Shown: positions 1 to 7,845 of the stretch, piece after piece
How positions within the stretch are numbered: position 1 is the stretch's first letter
Layout of the letters: each line of letters starts with the position of its first letter
Assembly (NCBI RefSeq): GCF_004353915.1
Contig: NZ_SMRP01000011.1
Location: 224,608-267,305, forward strand
Direction of reading: 5' to 3'
DNA length: 42,698 nucleotides
Origin: Paraburkholderia silviterrae
Lineage (GTDB): Bacteria > Pseudomonadota > Gammaproteobacteria > Burkholderiales > Burkholderiaceae
Notes under the pieces: model-generated
The model's database searches: none
The model's input: only the letters and a program-made list of their open reading frames with translations
Told to the model about the DNA's origin: nothing
Program-made: the position numbers and the translations under genes

Positions 1-325
1 CCTCGGCAGCGGCGAAAATTACACGAAGGTTCTGGAGCCGCTCGCCGACAAGCTCAACGCCGCACTGGGCGCGTCGCGGGCGGCCGTGGACGCGGGCTAC
101 GTGCCCAACGATTACCAGGTTGGCCAGACCGGCAAGATCGTTGCGCCGCAGTTGTATATCGCGGTCGGCATCTCGGGCGCGATCCAGCATCTCGCGGGCA
201 TGAAGGACTCGAAGGTGATCGTGGCGATCAACAAGGACGAAGAAGCCCCGATCTTCAGCGTGGCCGATTACGGCATCGTGGGCGATCTGTTCACCGTCGT
301 GCCGGAAGTCGAGAGCGCCCTTTAA
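1..325 (+). CDS. etfA: Electron transfer flavoprotein alpha subunit, C-terminal part (5' truncated)
   Basis: The window opens inside a gene read in the frame starting at base 2 and ending at TAA 323-325, giving about 107 C-terminal residues. The stretch GISGAIQHLAGMKDSKVIVA followed by INKDEEAPIF and VADYGIVGDLF is the FAD-binding C-terminal domain of EtfA. With EtfB this subunit passes electrons from acyl-CoA dehydrogenases to ETF:ubiquinone oxidoreductase. The N-terminal domain, and any etfB, lie outside the window. No gene follows on the same strand, so this is probably the end of its operon. The family call is firm; the start cannot be seen. Confidence 0.95.
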   Translation, partial: LGSGENYTKVLEPLADKLNAALGASRAAVDAGYVPNDYQVGQTGKIVAPQLYIAVGISGAIQHLAGMKDSKVIVAINKDEEAPIFSVADYGIVGDLFTVVPEVESAL

Positions 326-524
326 TAGAGCGCGGGGCCGCCTGCAATGGCAGCGCGGTTGGTTGGAGTGGTGGGTGGGGCAGAGTCTGATTAGCCGCGC
401 GCCGCCGCTGTCCCGTGCCTTTGCGCAGGTAACGGGTTCACATCGAATCAGGGCGAGCGTCGTTCCTCCGGGCGCTGCGAGGCGCTTTGCCGCCTGGACG
501 CGGATTCCGGAGAATGGGGAGGGC

Positions 525-548
525 GCGCCGCCCGCTCACGGGCGGCGC
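525..548. terminator. GC-rich hairpin between etfA and the MlaA gene
   Basis: A perfect 10-bp inverted repeat (525-534 and 539-548) closes on a 4-nt loop, CTCA. It lies 17 bp beyond the stop of the leftward MlaA gene and about 200 bp after the etfA stop. Neither side has a clear U tract, so intrinsic termination is only possible. The rest of 326-564 shows nothing I recognise. Confidence 0.35.
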
Positions 549-564
549 TAACGTGACGCGCGTA

Positions 565-1689
565 TCAGGGCGCCGACGCAGGCTGCGCGGGCGCCGCCGC
601 TGCGCCTGGCGCCGAAGCGGCCTGTGCGGGCGCAGTGGCCGAAGCCGCCACGGGCGCGGAAGCCGATTGCGCGGCAGCCGCAGCGGAAGCCGGTTGCGCG
701 GGCGCCGCTGCCGCCGCGCCGCTCGCCGCCGTTGCCCCAGCCGCACCAGCCGCACCCGACGTTTCACCTGGATCCTCGTAGTTCGGCAGCCCGTTGTTCG
801 AACCGCCCGATCCACCTGGAGCGCCCGGAGCGCCTTGGGCACCCGAACCACCCGACTCACCCGGATCCTCGTAATTCGGCAGCCCGTTGCCCGACTTCCC
901 AGCCGCCCCTGCGGCACCTGTGGCCCCTGCGGCCCCGCCCGACGTGCCCTCGCCACCCTCGGCACCCGGCTCTTCGTAATTCGGCGGCGGCGCATTGTTG
1001 TTCTGCGAGCCGCGAATCAGCGATTCGCGTTGCTGGCGGTACGCGTCACGCACGAACGAATACGGGTCGAGCGCCGCCTGCTTGAGCAGGTCGGTGGCGC
1101 CGAGCAGGTCGGAGCGCACGCTCACGAACTGCGCGAAATACATCGGGTTGCGCACCGCGGGCTCGATGTAGTTGAGGACGTTGAATTTCACGTCCACGCC
1201 CATGCCGATGCCATCGCGAACGTCGCTCGGCCCGAACAGCGGCAGCACCAGGTAGGGGCCGGCCGGCACGCCGTAGTGGCCCATCGTCAGGCCGAAGTCC
1301 TGATGGTGCTTCGGCAGCCCGGCGAGCGTGGCGAAGTCGATCAGGCCGCCCAGACCGAAGGTCGAGTTCATCGCGAGACGCATGAGGTCTTCGGTGGCGT
1401 CGGTGATCTTCAGCTGCAGCAGGTTGTTGGCGAAGTTGCTGACGTCGCCCAGGTTCGAGAAGAAGTTCGAGATCGCCTGGCGCAGCGGCTGGGGCGTCAC
1501 CTTCTGATAGCCCTTCGCGATCGGCTGCGCGACGTAGGTATCGAGCTTGTCGTTGAACGTGAAGATTGCGCGATTCGCGGGCTCGAACGGGTCGCCCGGC
1601 TTGCGCTCGGGACCCGTGGCGCAGCCCGACGTCACGAGGAGCGCCAGGCTCGCCGCCGCCATGGTGAGCGCGGCTTGTTTCTTAATCAT
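565..1689 (-). CDS. mlaA: MlaA/VacJ-family outer-membrane lipoprotein with long repetitive C-terminal tail
   Basis: A 374-residue protein. The N-terminus is a lipoprotein signal (MIKK, hydrophobic stretch, lipobox TSGC, Cys23). Residues about 35-229 carry the MlaA/VacJ domain (DPFEPANRAIFTFNDKLD, FGLGGLIDFA, GHYGVPAGPYLVLPLFGPSD). MlaA proteins sit in the outer membrane and move misplaced phospholipid to the MlaC carrier. Here the partners are hpnN and an HpnM/MlaC-type gene, so a role in hopanoid or lipid traffic is inferred. The ATG overlaps the hpnN stop (ATGA, 1686-1689), implying translational coupling. Residues about 230-374 are low-complexity Gly/Ala/Pro/Ser with three NYEEPG/NYEDPG repeats; typical MlaA proteins end near residue 250. 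The family call is secure and the tail function unknown. Confidence 0.92.
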   Translation of the reverse strand: MIKKQAALTMAAASLALLVTSGCATGPERKPGDPFEPANRAIFTFNDKLDTYVAQPIAKGYQKVTPQPLRQAISNFFSNLGDVSNFANNLLQLKITDATEDLMRLAMNSTFGLGGLIDFATLAGLPKHHQDFGLTMGHYGVPAGPYLVLPLFGPSDVRDGIGMGVDVKFNVLNYIEPAVRNPMYFAQFVSVRSDLLGATDLLKQAALDPYSFVRDAYRQQRESLIRGSQNNNAPPPNYEEPGAEGGEGTSGGAAGATGAAGAAGKSGNGLPNYEDPGESGGSGAQGAPGAPGGSGGSNNGLPNYEDPGETSGAAGAAGATAASGAAAAAPAQPASAAAAAQSASAPVAASATAPAQAASAPGAAAAPAQPASAP

Positions 1690-4316
1690 TGATCGATCCC
1701 CTGGATTTGCGATCGTGCGCGTTTTGCGCGCGGCTTGCCCATCAGCACCGGCTGGAACACCACGGCGCCAATCAGCGTACAGAACAAGGACAGCGCGAGC
1801 AGCTTGCCCATGCTCGAGGTGCCCGGATGATGCGAAAGCCACAGGCTGCCGAACGCCGTGGCCGTGGTTGCGGCCGAGAACAGCACCGCATGTGTGAGGC
1901 TCGAATGCAAGAGGCCGGTCTGCCCCGCGCGCCAGGCCATCACAAAGTAGATTTTGAACGCCACGCCCACGCCTAGCATCAGGGGAAGCGCGATGATGTT
2001 GGCGAAATTGAGTTGGATACCGAACACAACACACAACTCGAGCGTCACGAGCGCCGATACCAGCAGCGGAATCAGCGTGCGCAGCACGTCGCCGAAGTGG
2101 CGCAGCGTGATCCACAGGAGCGCCGTGATGAGCAGTACCGACCAGCCCGCCGCCTGGAAGAACGCGAGGATGATCACGTTGGCCGAATGCAGGACCGAGA
2201 TCGGGCCGCCGATGGCGTTCGGCTCGGCCTTTTTCACCGCGTGCGCGAAGCGCGCGAGCATGGTGTCGTCGTTGGGATCGACGCCCGCCGGCACGCGCGG
2301 CGCGATATCCACGATCGCCTGGCCCGTGATGGGCGAGACCCAGTCGTCCACCATGGCGCGCGGCAGGTTCTCGCGCGTGATGGGCGAAGGCTGCAGCAGC
2401 CGCGCGAGCTGCGCGAAAGCGAGCTTGAGCGGCAGGCTGAAGGCCGCTTCGGCGCGATCGCGCGTGGCGGCGTTCGCGTTGGCGAGCTTCATGAGGCCGT
2501 CGGAGAGGTGTTTCGCCTCGGCGGCGCCCGGCCCCGGGTGATCGCCTGCCGCGAGCGCGAGCTGGTTGGCCGCGCGCTTGAGGATGTCCACGCGCACGGC
2601 GTCGGTGACGGGCGTGGACGGCTGCTGCGTGAGCGCGGGCAGCAATTGCTGCGCGGCGCTCGCGATCAGCATGAGCTTTTGCTGCTGGTCGTCCGGGATC
2701 AGCGCGCTGAGCGTGGTGGCGCGGGCCACTTCGGGCAGCTTGGCGAGCTTCGCGGCAATTTTGTCGGCTTCGGCCAGGTTGGGCGCGAGCACGCTCACAT
2801 CGTTGATCGAGATGACCGGCGAGTTCTTGAGCGCGATGAGCGTCGCCATCGACTCGGTATGCGGATCCTTAAGATGCAGCGGATTGAAGTCGAAGCGCAG
2901 ATGCAGCAGCAGCGGCGTCGCGCCCAGCACCACGATGAGCGTGCCGATCAGCACCGGTTTGCGATGCTCCGCGAGCCACCTGTCCACGGGCGCGAGGAAC
3001 GCGAAGCCGGGCGAGGCGCGCTCGCCCTTGGGCTTGAGCAGGCGGATGAGCGCGGGCAGCACCGTCATGTCCGCGAAGTACGCGACGAACATCCCAACGC
3101 CCGCGATCTGGCCGAGCTCGGAGAGGCCTTTGTAGGCGGTGGGCAGGAACGAAAAGAAACTTTCGGCGACGGCGATGGCGGCCAGCGTGAGCGGCACGCC
3201 GATGGTGCGCGCGGTCTTCAGGAGCGCGGCGTCGAGGCGGTCGTCCTCGAAGCGTTCCTCGCGGTACTTCACGCCGAACTGCACCCCGAAGTCCACGCCG
3301 AGGCCGACGAACAGCACCATGAACGCGACCGACAGCATGTTCAGCGAGCCGATCATCTTGAGGCCGAGCGCAGCGGTGATGACGAGGCCGATCACGAGCG
3401 TGATGAGCACGGCGGCGATCAGGCGGCCCGAGCGCAGCGCGAGCCAGAGGATCACGAGCACGACGACGGCCGTGATGGCGCCGTTCAGGGCGGCGCCGTC
3501 CTGCACCGAGGCGAACTCTTCGTCGGCGAGCGGCTGCTCGCCGGTCAGGCGCACGCGCGCGCCGAATTCGCTGTCCAGATGCAGCGAAGCGGCAGTGTCG
3601 CGGATCGCCTGCGAGGCGCTCGCGCCGGCTTTGAGCGCCTCGAAGTTCAGCACCGGCTGAACAGTGACGAACGCGAAGGCGGGCTTCGCGGCGGCATCCT
3701 GGTCGACGAGCGCGCGCCACGAGAACGCGGCCGGCTTGCCGGCGAGCACCTGGTCGACCACGTCGGCGGCGCTGCCGAGCAGCGAGGCCATTTGCGGCAG
3801 CTTCACCTGGCCGATCGTGAGCGGCAGCTGCAGCGTGGTCGTGAGCGTGCTGGCGAGGCCTGCCAGGCTCGGATCCTTCGCGAGCTGGTTCACGAGCGGG
3901 CGCGCCTGCACGAGCTGGCCGGTGGTAGAGAGGACCGTCTGGGTGGACGGGAACAGCAGCCCGTTGTGCTCGAAGAACGGGCCGCCCGCGGGCTGCGAAA
4001 CGGCGCTGAATTCGCGCGAATCCTGCTTGAGGGCTTCAGCGAGCTTGTCGGCGGCGGCATCGGCGAGCTCGGGCGCCTGCGCCTCGACCACCACGAGCAG
4101 CGACGAACTGCCGTTCGGAAACGCCTTGTCCTTGGCGTCGCCGAGCACGGCCCATTCGCCCTTGTTTTCGACGAGGCCGCTCACGTCCGTGTTGATCTTG
4201 AAATGCTTCGCGACGTACACGCCGCTCACCACGGCGAGGACGAGTGCGATTGCGATGACCCACGCCGCGCGGCGTACCGACCAGGCGACGAGGTGAATGA
4301 TGAATGGCTTCAGCAT
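1686..4316 (-). CDS. hpnN: Hopanoid-associated RND transporter HpnN
   Basis: An 876-residue inner-membrane protein of the MMPL/RND family. It begins MLKPFIIHLVAWSVRRAAW, with a first membrane helix at about 15-35. A large periplasmic domain follows, then a block of five helices (ITAVVVLVILWLALRSGRL through MFVAYFADMTVLPALIRLLK). The same layout repeats in the second half, ending in FCTLIGAVVFQPVLMG. Known HpnN proteins move hopanoids from the inner to the outer membrane. The gene is leftward and coupled to the MlaA-like gene through an ATGA overlap, and it is divergent from the HpnM-type gene. The ATG at 4316 is preferred over longer upstream starts because it sits at the first hydrophobic helix; the upstream extension is proline- and arginine-rich and looks untranslated. 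Confidence 0.93.
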   Translation of the reverse strand: MLKPFIIHLVAWSVRRAAWVIAIALVLAVVSGVYVAKHFKINTDVSGLVENKGEWAVLGDAKDKAFPNGSSSLLVVVEAQAPELADAAADKLAEALKQDSREFSAVSQPAGGPFFEHNGLLFPSTQTVLSTTGQLVQARPLVNQLAKDPSLAGLASTLTTTLQLPLTIGQVKLPQMASLLGSAADVVDQVLAGKPAAFSWRALVDQDAAAKPAFAFVTVQPVLNFEALKAGASASQAIRDTAASLHLDSEFGARVRLTGEQPLADEEFASVQDGAALNGAITAVVVLVILWLALRSGRLIAAVLITLVIGLVITAALGLKMIGSLNMLSVAFMVLFVGLGVDFGVQFGVKYREERFEDDRLDAALLKTARTIGVPLTLAAIAVAESFFSFLPTAYKGLSELGQIAGVGMFVAYFADMTVLPALIRLLKPKGERASPGFAFLAPVDRWLAEHRKPVLIGTLIVVLGATPLLLHLRFDFNPLHLKDPHTESMATLIALKNSPVISINDVSVLAPNLAEADKIAAKLAKLPEVARATTLSALIPDDQQQKLMLIASAAQQLLPALTQQPSTPVTDAVRVDILKRAANQLALAAGDHPGPGAAEAKHLSDGLMKLANANAATRDRAEAAFSLPLKLAFAQLARLLQPSPITRENLPRAMVDDWVSPITGQAIVDIAPRVPAGVDPNDDTMLARFAHAVKKAEPNAIGGPISVLHSANVIILAFFQAAGWSVLLITALLWITLRHFGDVLRTLIPLLVSALVTLELCVVFGIQLNFANIIALPLMLGVGVAFKIYFVMAWRAGQTGLLHSSLTHAVLFSAATTATAFGSLWLSHHPGTSSMGKLLALSLFCTLIGAVVFQPVLMGKPRAKRARSQIQGIDQ

Positions 4317-4533
4317 AAAGGCGAGGAGGCCTTGTCTATTGACTGTTCTTGACGGGAAGCGCTCAAGTATACCGGCCCCGCTCATCGCGGCGCGCCTCGC
4401 GCACACGAGCCCATGCGCCAAAGCCGTTATACTGGCCCGGTCGGGGCGGGATCGGGCCTCGGGTGAGGCCGCCGATCGAAGCTTTTTGCGTGCTGCCGTG
4501 CCGGCGCCCGTTACTCACTGTTCGAAGACGCGT
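4317..4533. promoter_or_regulatory. Divergent promoter region between hpnN and hpnM-like gene
   Basis: This 217-bp region separates two divergently transcribed lipid-trafficking genes and is less GC-rich than its flanks. A candidate -10 hexamer for the rightward gene, TATACT, lies at 4428-4433, but no good -35 is seen at normal spacing. TTGACT (4339-4344), TTGACG (4349-4354) and TATACC (4368-4373) are also present, at spacings that do not form a standard promoter. Shared control of both genes is inferred from the layout only. Confidence 0.35.
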
Positions 4534-5142
4534 ATGAAACGTTATCTGACCGCATTCCTCGCCGCCGCTTTCCTGTCGGGCGTTTCTGGCGCCGCCCTCG
4601 CGCAGTCCTCGCCGGACGCCATCGTCAAAAGCGCGGTGGAAGGCACCGTGAAAGCGATGCAGGCCGACCCGCAGGCGCGCGGCGGCGACATGAACAAGAT
4701 CACGAGCGTGGTCGAGACCCATTTCGTGCCGGCCACCGACTTCCAGCGCACCACGCGCATCGCGATCGGCAAGGCATGGACCACGGCCACGCCGGAGCAG
4801 CAGCAGAAGTTGTATGAGCAATTTCAGCTCCTGCTCGTGAAGACCTACGCGTCGTCGCTTTCGCAACTGCGCGACGCCCAGGTCACCTTCAAGTTCTCGC
4901 CGTCCAACACGGGCGGGGGCGCGAAGGACACCGTCGTGCAATCGCACGTGATCAGCAACGGCGGCGACGACGCCATCGATTATCGCCTCGCGCGCACCGC
5001 CAACGGCTGGAAGATCTACGACATCAACATGATGGGCGCGTGGCTCATCCAGGTCTATCAGACCCAGTTCGCCGACCAGATCGCCAAGGGCGGCATCGAC
5101 GGGCTCATCAAGTACCTCATCGAGCATAACGCGCGCAGCTAA
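4534..5142 (+). CDS. hpnM: MlaC/Ttg2D-family periplasmic lipid carrier (HpnM-type)
   Basis: A 202-residue protein with a Sec signal peptide (MKRYLTAFLAAAFLSGVSGAALAQ, cleavage probably after ALA). The mature part is a Ttg2D/MlaC fold: SPDAIVKSAVEGTVKAM, FVPATDFQRTTRIAIGKAW, QQQKLYEQFQLLLVKTYASS, then YRLARTANGWKIYDINMMGAWLIQVYQTQF near the C-terminus. MlaC proteins shuttle lipids across the periplasm, and relatives next to hpnN are named HpnM. Divergence from hpnN and nearness to an MlaA-type lipoprotein suggest the three form one envelope lipid route; no MlaFEDB transporter genes are present here. The ATG at 4534 is chosen because it starts the signal peptide; an in-frame extension upstream to 4297 has no signal-like sequence. 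The symbol is by context. Confidence 0.85.
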   Translation: MKRYLTAFLAAAFLSGVSGAALAQSSPDAIVKSAVEGTVKAMQADPQARGGDMNKITSVVETHFVPATDFQRTTRIAIGKAWTTATPEQQQKLYEQFQLLLVKTYASSLSQLRDAQVTFKFSPSNTGGGAKDTVVQSHVISNGGDDAIDYRLARTANGWKIYDINMMGAWLIQVYQTQFADQIAKGGIDGLIKYLIEHNARS

Positions 5143-5196
5143 GGCGTCGCGCTCGCGCGGCGGCTGCCACGCCGCTTCGCGCTTTGCTCGTGACAG

Positions 5197-5234
5197 ACGG
5201 CGCGTCCTCCGCAAGAGGCGCGCCGTTTGCATTT
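5197..5234 (+). terminator. Probable terminator of the hpnM-like gene
   Basis: An 8-bp stem (5197-5204 with 5219-5226) continues as an inner CCTC/GAGG stem around the loop CGCAA. It is followed on the plus strand by a T-rich run (TTTGCATTTG). It lies 54 bp after the stop at 5142, in the convergent gap before the response regulator. Confidence 0.55.
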
Positions 5235-5256
5235 GCTGCGAGTACGGGCCGTGGCG

Positions 5257-5286
5257 TTCAGGCGCCTTCAGGCGCCTTCAGGCACC
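5257..5286. repeat. Three 10-bp direct repeats carrying stop codons in three frames
   Basis: The unit TTCAGGCGCC occurs at 5257-5266 and 5267-5276, with a third near-copy TTCAGGCACC at 5277-5286. Read leftward, each unit contains TGA, and the 10-bp period places a TGA in every frame. The rightmost TGA (5278-5280) is the stop of the response-regulator gene. Confidence 0.8.
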
Positions 5287-5928
5287 CGCGCGCTTCCTGC
5301 GGTTCTCCACCGCGAACTTGATCAACTCCGCCTGACCTTCGATGTCGAGCTTGCGCTTGAGATTGAGCCGGTGCGTCTCGACCGTGCGCACCGAAAGCCC
5401 GGCGCGCTGCGCGATCTGCTTGCTCGACAGGCCTTCGGCGAGGGCATCGAGAATGTCCAGCTCGCGCGGCGTGAGGCGCTCGATGGGCGTCTCCTTGAGC
5501 GATGCCTGGAGCATGCGCGCGCCCAGTCCCGCGCTGAAGTAGGTCTGCCCCGCCAGCACCGCCTCGATCGCGCGCACGATCTCGGTGGCCGGCGAGTCCT
5601 TCAGCACGTAGCCGCTCGCGCCCGCGCGCACGGCTTGCGTCACGTACTCGACGTTCTCGTGCATCGAGAGCATCAGCACGCGGATGGCCGGAAAGCGCTC
5701 GTGAAAGATGCCCGCGAGCGCAATGCCGTTCATGCCGGCCATGCCCACGTCCATCAGCGCGAGATCGGGCTCGAGCGCGGCGGCGAGCTCGATGGCTTCG
5801 TCGGCGTTGCCCGCCTCGCCCGCGACTTCGAGACCCGGCACGGCTTCGAGGCGCGCGCGCAGGCCGTCGCGCACAAGCGGATGATCGTCGACGAGCACGA
5901 GGCGCGCCGGTTTGCCTGGTTCGTTCAT
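5278..5928 (-). CDS. NarL/FixJ-family response regulator
   Basis: A 216-residue protein. The receiver domain is at 8-125 with acidic pocket Asp14/Asp15, phospho-acceptor Asp60 (LALMD), Ser88 at the switch position and Lys110 (GYVLK). A LuxR-type helix-turn-helix follows at about 150-200 (LTPRELDILDALAEGLSSKQ, then LSVRTVETHRLNLKRKL). It would be phosphorylated by the sensor kinase encoded 28 bp upstream and would bind DNA as a dimer. The ATG at 5928 follows the purine-rich stretch AGAGAAGAAAAG. The stop lies in a 10-bp direct repeat. Targets are not evident; the neighbouring divergent GDPD-like gene and cstA are only positional candidates. Proteobacterial pairs with a Cache-domain kinase often respond to small organic acids, but nothing here shows the ligand. 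Confidence 0.92.
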   Translation of the reverse strand: MNEPGKPARLVLVDDHPLVRDGLRARLEAVPGLEVAGEAGNADEAIELAAALEPDLALMDVGMAGMNGIALAGIFHERFPAIRVLMLSMHENVEYVTQAVRAGASGYVLKDSPATEIVRAIEAVLAGQTYFSAGLGARMLQASLKETPIERLTPRELDILDALAEGLSSKQIAQRAGLSVRTVETHRLNLKRKLDIEGQAELIKFAVENRRKRAGA

Positions 5929-5956
5929 GGTGTCTTTTCTTCTCTTGTAGCGTCGT

Positions 5957-7597
5957 TCAGGGCGTCTCGCGCGATGCCGCGCCGGCGGCCTGCGCCGTCG
6001 TGTGTGCCGTAGCGTTTGCCATGCCGGCGGGCCGCATCGGCACCCAGGCGGCGACCACGGTGTGGCCCGGCTTCGAGCTGAGCGAGAGCCGCCCGCTAAG
6101 CGGCTCCAGCCGCTCGCGCATGTTGCGCAGGCCCATGCCCGCGCGCGGATCGGCCAGCGCATGCGCCACGTCGAAGCCGCGGCCATTGTCGGCGATGGTG
6201 AGCGTCACGCTGTTCTGCGCGATCTCGAGCGTGAGCGCCGCGCGGCGCGCGCCGGCATGCTTCACGATGTTGGTGAGCGCTTCCTGGGCGATGCGGAACA
6301 GCACCGTGTTCACGGCGTCGGGCAGGGGCGCCGCGCCCATGTTCGTGCGCGGGCCGCCGCCGGAGCGGGCGCCCGACTGCGTGAAGCCGATCTCCATCTC
6401 CGACTCCTCGGCCAGCTCGCGCGTCAGTTGTTCGAGTGCGGCGGCAAGGCCGAGGTCGTCGAGCATCGCGGGGCGCAACGCGTGCGAGATGCGGCGCACT
6501 TCGCGCAGCGTGTCCGAGAGCCGCGCGAGACCGGTGGACAACGAGGCTTCCGCCGCGGGGACGCGCGCCTCGCCGCGCTCGAAGCGCGCGAGCGCCGACT
6601 CCAGCAGCAGCTTCGCGGAAACGAGCATCTGGCTGATGCCGTCGTGCAGCTCGCGCGACAGGCGCGCGCGCTCCTGCTCCTGCGATTGCACCACTTGCTG
6701 CGCGAGGCGCTTGAGCTTCGCGTCGGTGCTGCGGTACTCGCTCACGTTGAGCACGAGCGCGCCGAGCGCGAACACGCCCACGCCCGCGAGGGCGATGATG
6801 CCGAGCCACTGCAGCGTGCGCTCGATATTGGCCGAGGCGCGCTCGTCGATATGCGCGAGCGCGGAGTCGACGTCGTCGAGATAGATGCCGGTGCCGATCA
6901 TCCAGCCCCAGCGCGGCAGCGCGACCACGTAGCCGAGCTTCGGCGCGAGCTTGCCTGTCGACGGCCGGTGCCACATGTAGCGCACGAAGCCGCCGCCATG
7001 CGAGGCGGCGCTCACGAGCTGCTGAATCGTGAGCGCGCCTTGCGGGTCGCGCAGGTTCCAGAGATCCTGGCCGACGAGGCCGGGCTCGCGCGGATGCATG
7101 AGCGAGCGGCCGTGCATGTCGTAGACGAAGAAGTAGCCGTCCGGCCCAAAGTCCAGCTTCTGCAGCACGGCGAGCGCGGCGCGCTGGCGGGCGGCGAGCC
7201 CGGCGGGCACGGGCAGCGCGGGCATGGGTAGCGCGGGCACGGGTAGCGCGGGCACGGGTAGCGCGGGCACGGGTAGCGCGGCGGCGCTGGCTGCGGAGGC
7301 GGCATCTGCGGAATTGACGGCATTGACGGCATTGGCGCCTGGGGCGGCTTTATCGCCAGCATCGGGCGCATACAACGGCGCGATCGCGCTCGTCGCGAGC
7401 TCGACGTAGTGGCGCAGCTCGACTTCCTTGCTCGACAGATATGCCGCCTGCATCGTGGCATGTTGCGTGCGCGCGAGCGCGGTCGCCTGCTGCCGCACGC
7501 CGATCCCGATGCTGGCAATGGCGGCGAGAAACGGCACCACCGCGAGCAGGAAGATCTTCGTCTTCAGGCGGTCGTTGAAGAAAAATGGGGCGGGCAT
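5957..7597 (-). CDS. Cache-domain sensor histidine kinase (NarX/DegS-type)
   Basis: A 546-residue membrane sensor. TM1 is at about 13-33. A periplasmic Cache domain follows, whose typical sequence FGPDGYFFVYDMHGRSLMHP is seen at about 150-169. TM2 is at about 262-285, then HisKA_3 with phospho-acceptor His318 (LSRELHDGISQ). An HATPase domain ends the protein (FRIAQEALTNIVKHAGA, DNGRGFD, GMGLRNMRERL). It would phosphorylate the downstream NarL-type regulator. Residues about 85-132 interrupt the Cache domain with NAVNAVNS and five copies of a 5-residue LPVPA-type repeat, encoded by a 15-bp DNA repeat. The ATG at 7597 is chosen because TM1 follows directly; upstream in-frame sequence is arginine-rich and not membrane-like. 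Confidence 0.92.
   Translation of the reverse strand: MPAPFFFNDRLKTKIFLLAVVPFLAAIASIGIGVRQQATALARTQHATMQAAYLSSKEVELRHYVELATSAIAPLYAPDAGDKAAPGANAVNAVNSADAASAASAAALPVPALPVPALPVPALPMPALPVPAGLAARQRAALAVLQKLDFGPDGYFFVYDMHGRSLMHPREPGLVGQDLWNLRDPQGALTIQQLVSAASHGGGFVRYMWHRPSTGKLAPKLGYVVALPRWGWMIGTGIYLDDVDSALAHIDERASANIERTLQWLGIIALAGVGVFALGALVLNVSEYRSTDAKLKRLAQQVVQSQEQERARLSRELHDGISQMLVSAKLLLESALARFERGEARVPAAEASLSTGLARLSDTLREVRRISHALRPAMLDDLGLAAALEQLTRELAEESEMEIGFTQSGARSGGGPRTNMGAAPLPDAVNTVLFRIAQEALTNIVKHAGARRAALTLEIAQNSVTLTIADNGRGFDVAHALADPRAGMGLRNMRERLEPLSGRLSLSSKPGHTVVAAWVPMRPAGMANATAHTTAQAAGAASRETP
7205..7279. repeat. 15-bp tandem repeat inside the sensor kinase gene (5 units)
   Basis: Five consecutive 15-bp units of the type GGGCACGGGTAGCGC. 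The last three are identical; the first two each differ by one base. On the coding (minus) strand they encode LPVPA/LPMPA pentapeptides, so a change in copy number keeps the frame. They lie in the periplasmic Cache domain. Confidence 0.95.
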
Positions 7598-7845
7598 GGC
7601 GGCGTTCGAATGCTGAGTCTGCAAGCATACCCGGCGGCGGCGCGCGGGCCTCGCGACGTGCGTCGCGCACCCACATTTTTCAAGATTGCCGGGCGGGCGA
7701 TGATGGCGGGCGGCGGCGAGCGGGGCGCTGCGTGACCTCTCTCGCCGCGCCGAACGGAAGCAGCGCCGCTCGTGCCTCCGTCGCAGGCATCGTTCGATGC
7801 CGGCTGGGTTCTTCTTCCACCGAGCGGCCCCGACTCCAAAGCACC
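7598..7845. promoter_or_regulatory. Divergent intergenic region, sensor kinase / GDPD-like lipoprotein
   Basis: A 248-bp region between divergent start codons that must contain the promoters of both the two-component pair and the GDPD-like gene. I cannot pick out convincing -35/-10 pairs or a clear dyad operator by eye. Confidence 0.3.

Noticed and set aside
2013..4352. 779-codon plus-strand frame opposite hpnN
   Set aside because: Translation is Arg/Glu/His-rich and low complexity, mirroring hpnN codons; no ribosome site. Considered a shadow.
4363..5232. Long minus-strand open frame opposite the hpnM-like gene
   Set aside because: It is the antisense shadow of the HpnM-type gene; its translation is Arg/Leu-rich with no domain, as is usual in GC-rich genomes.
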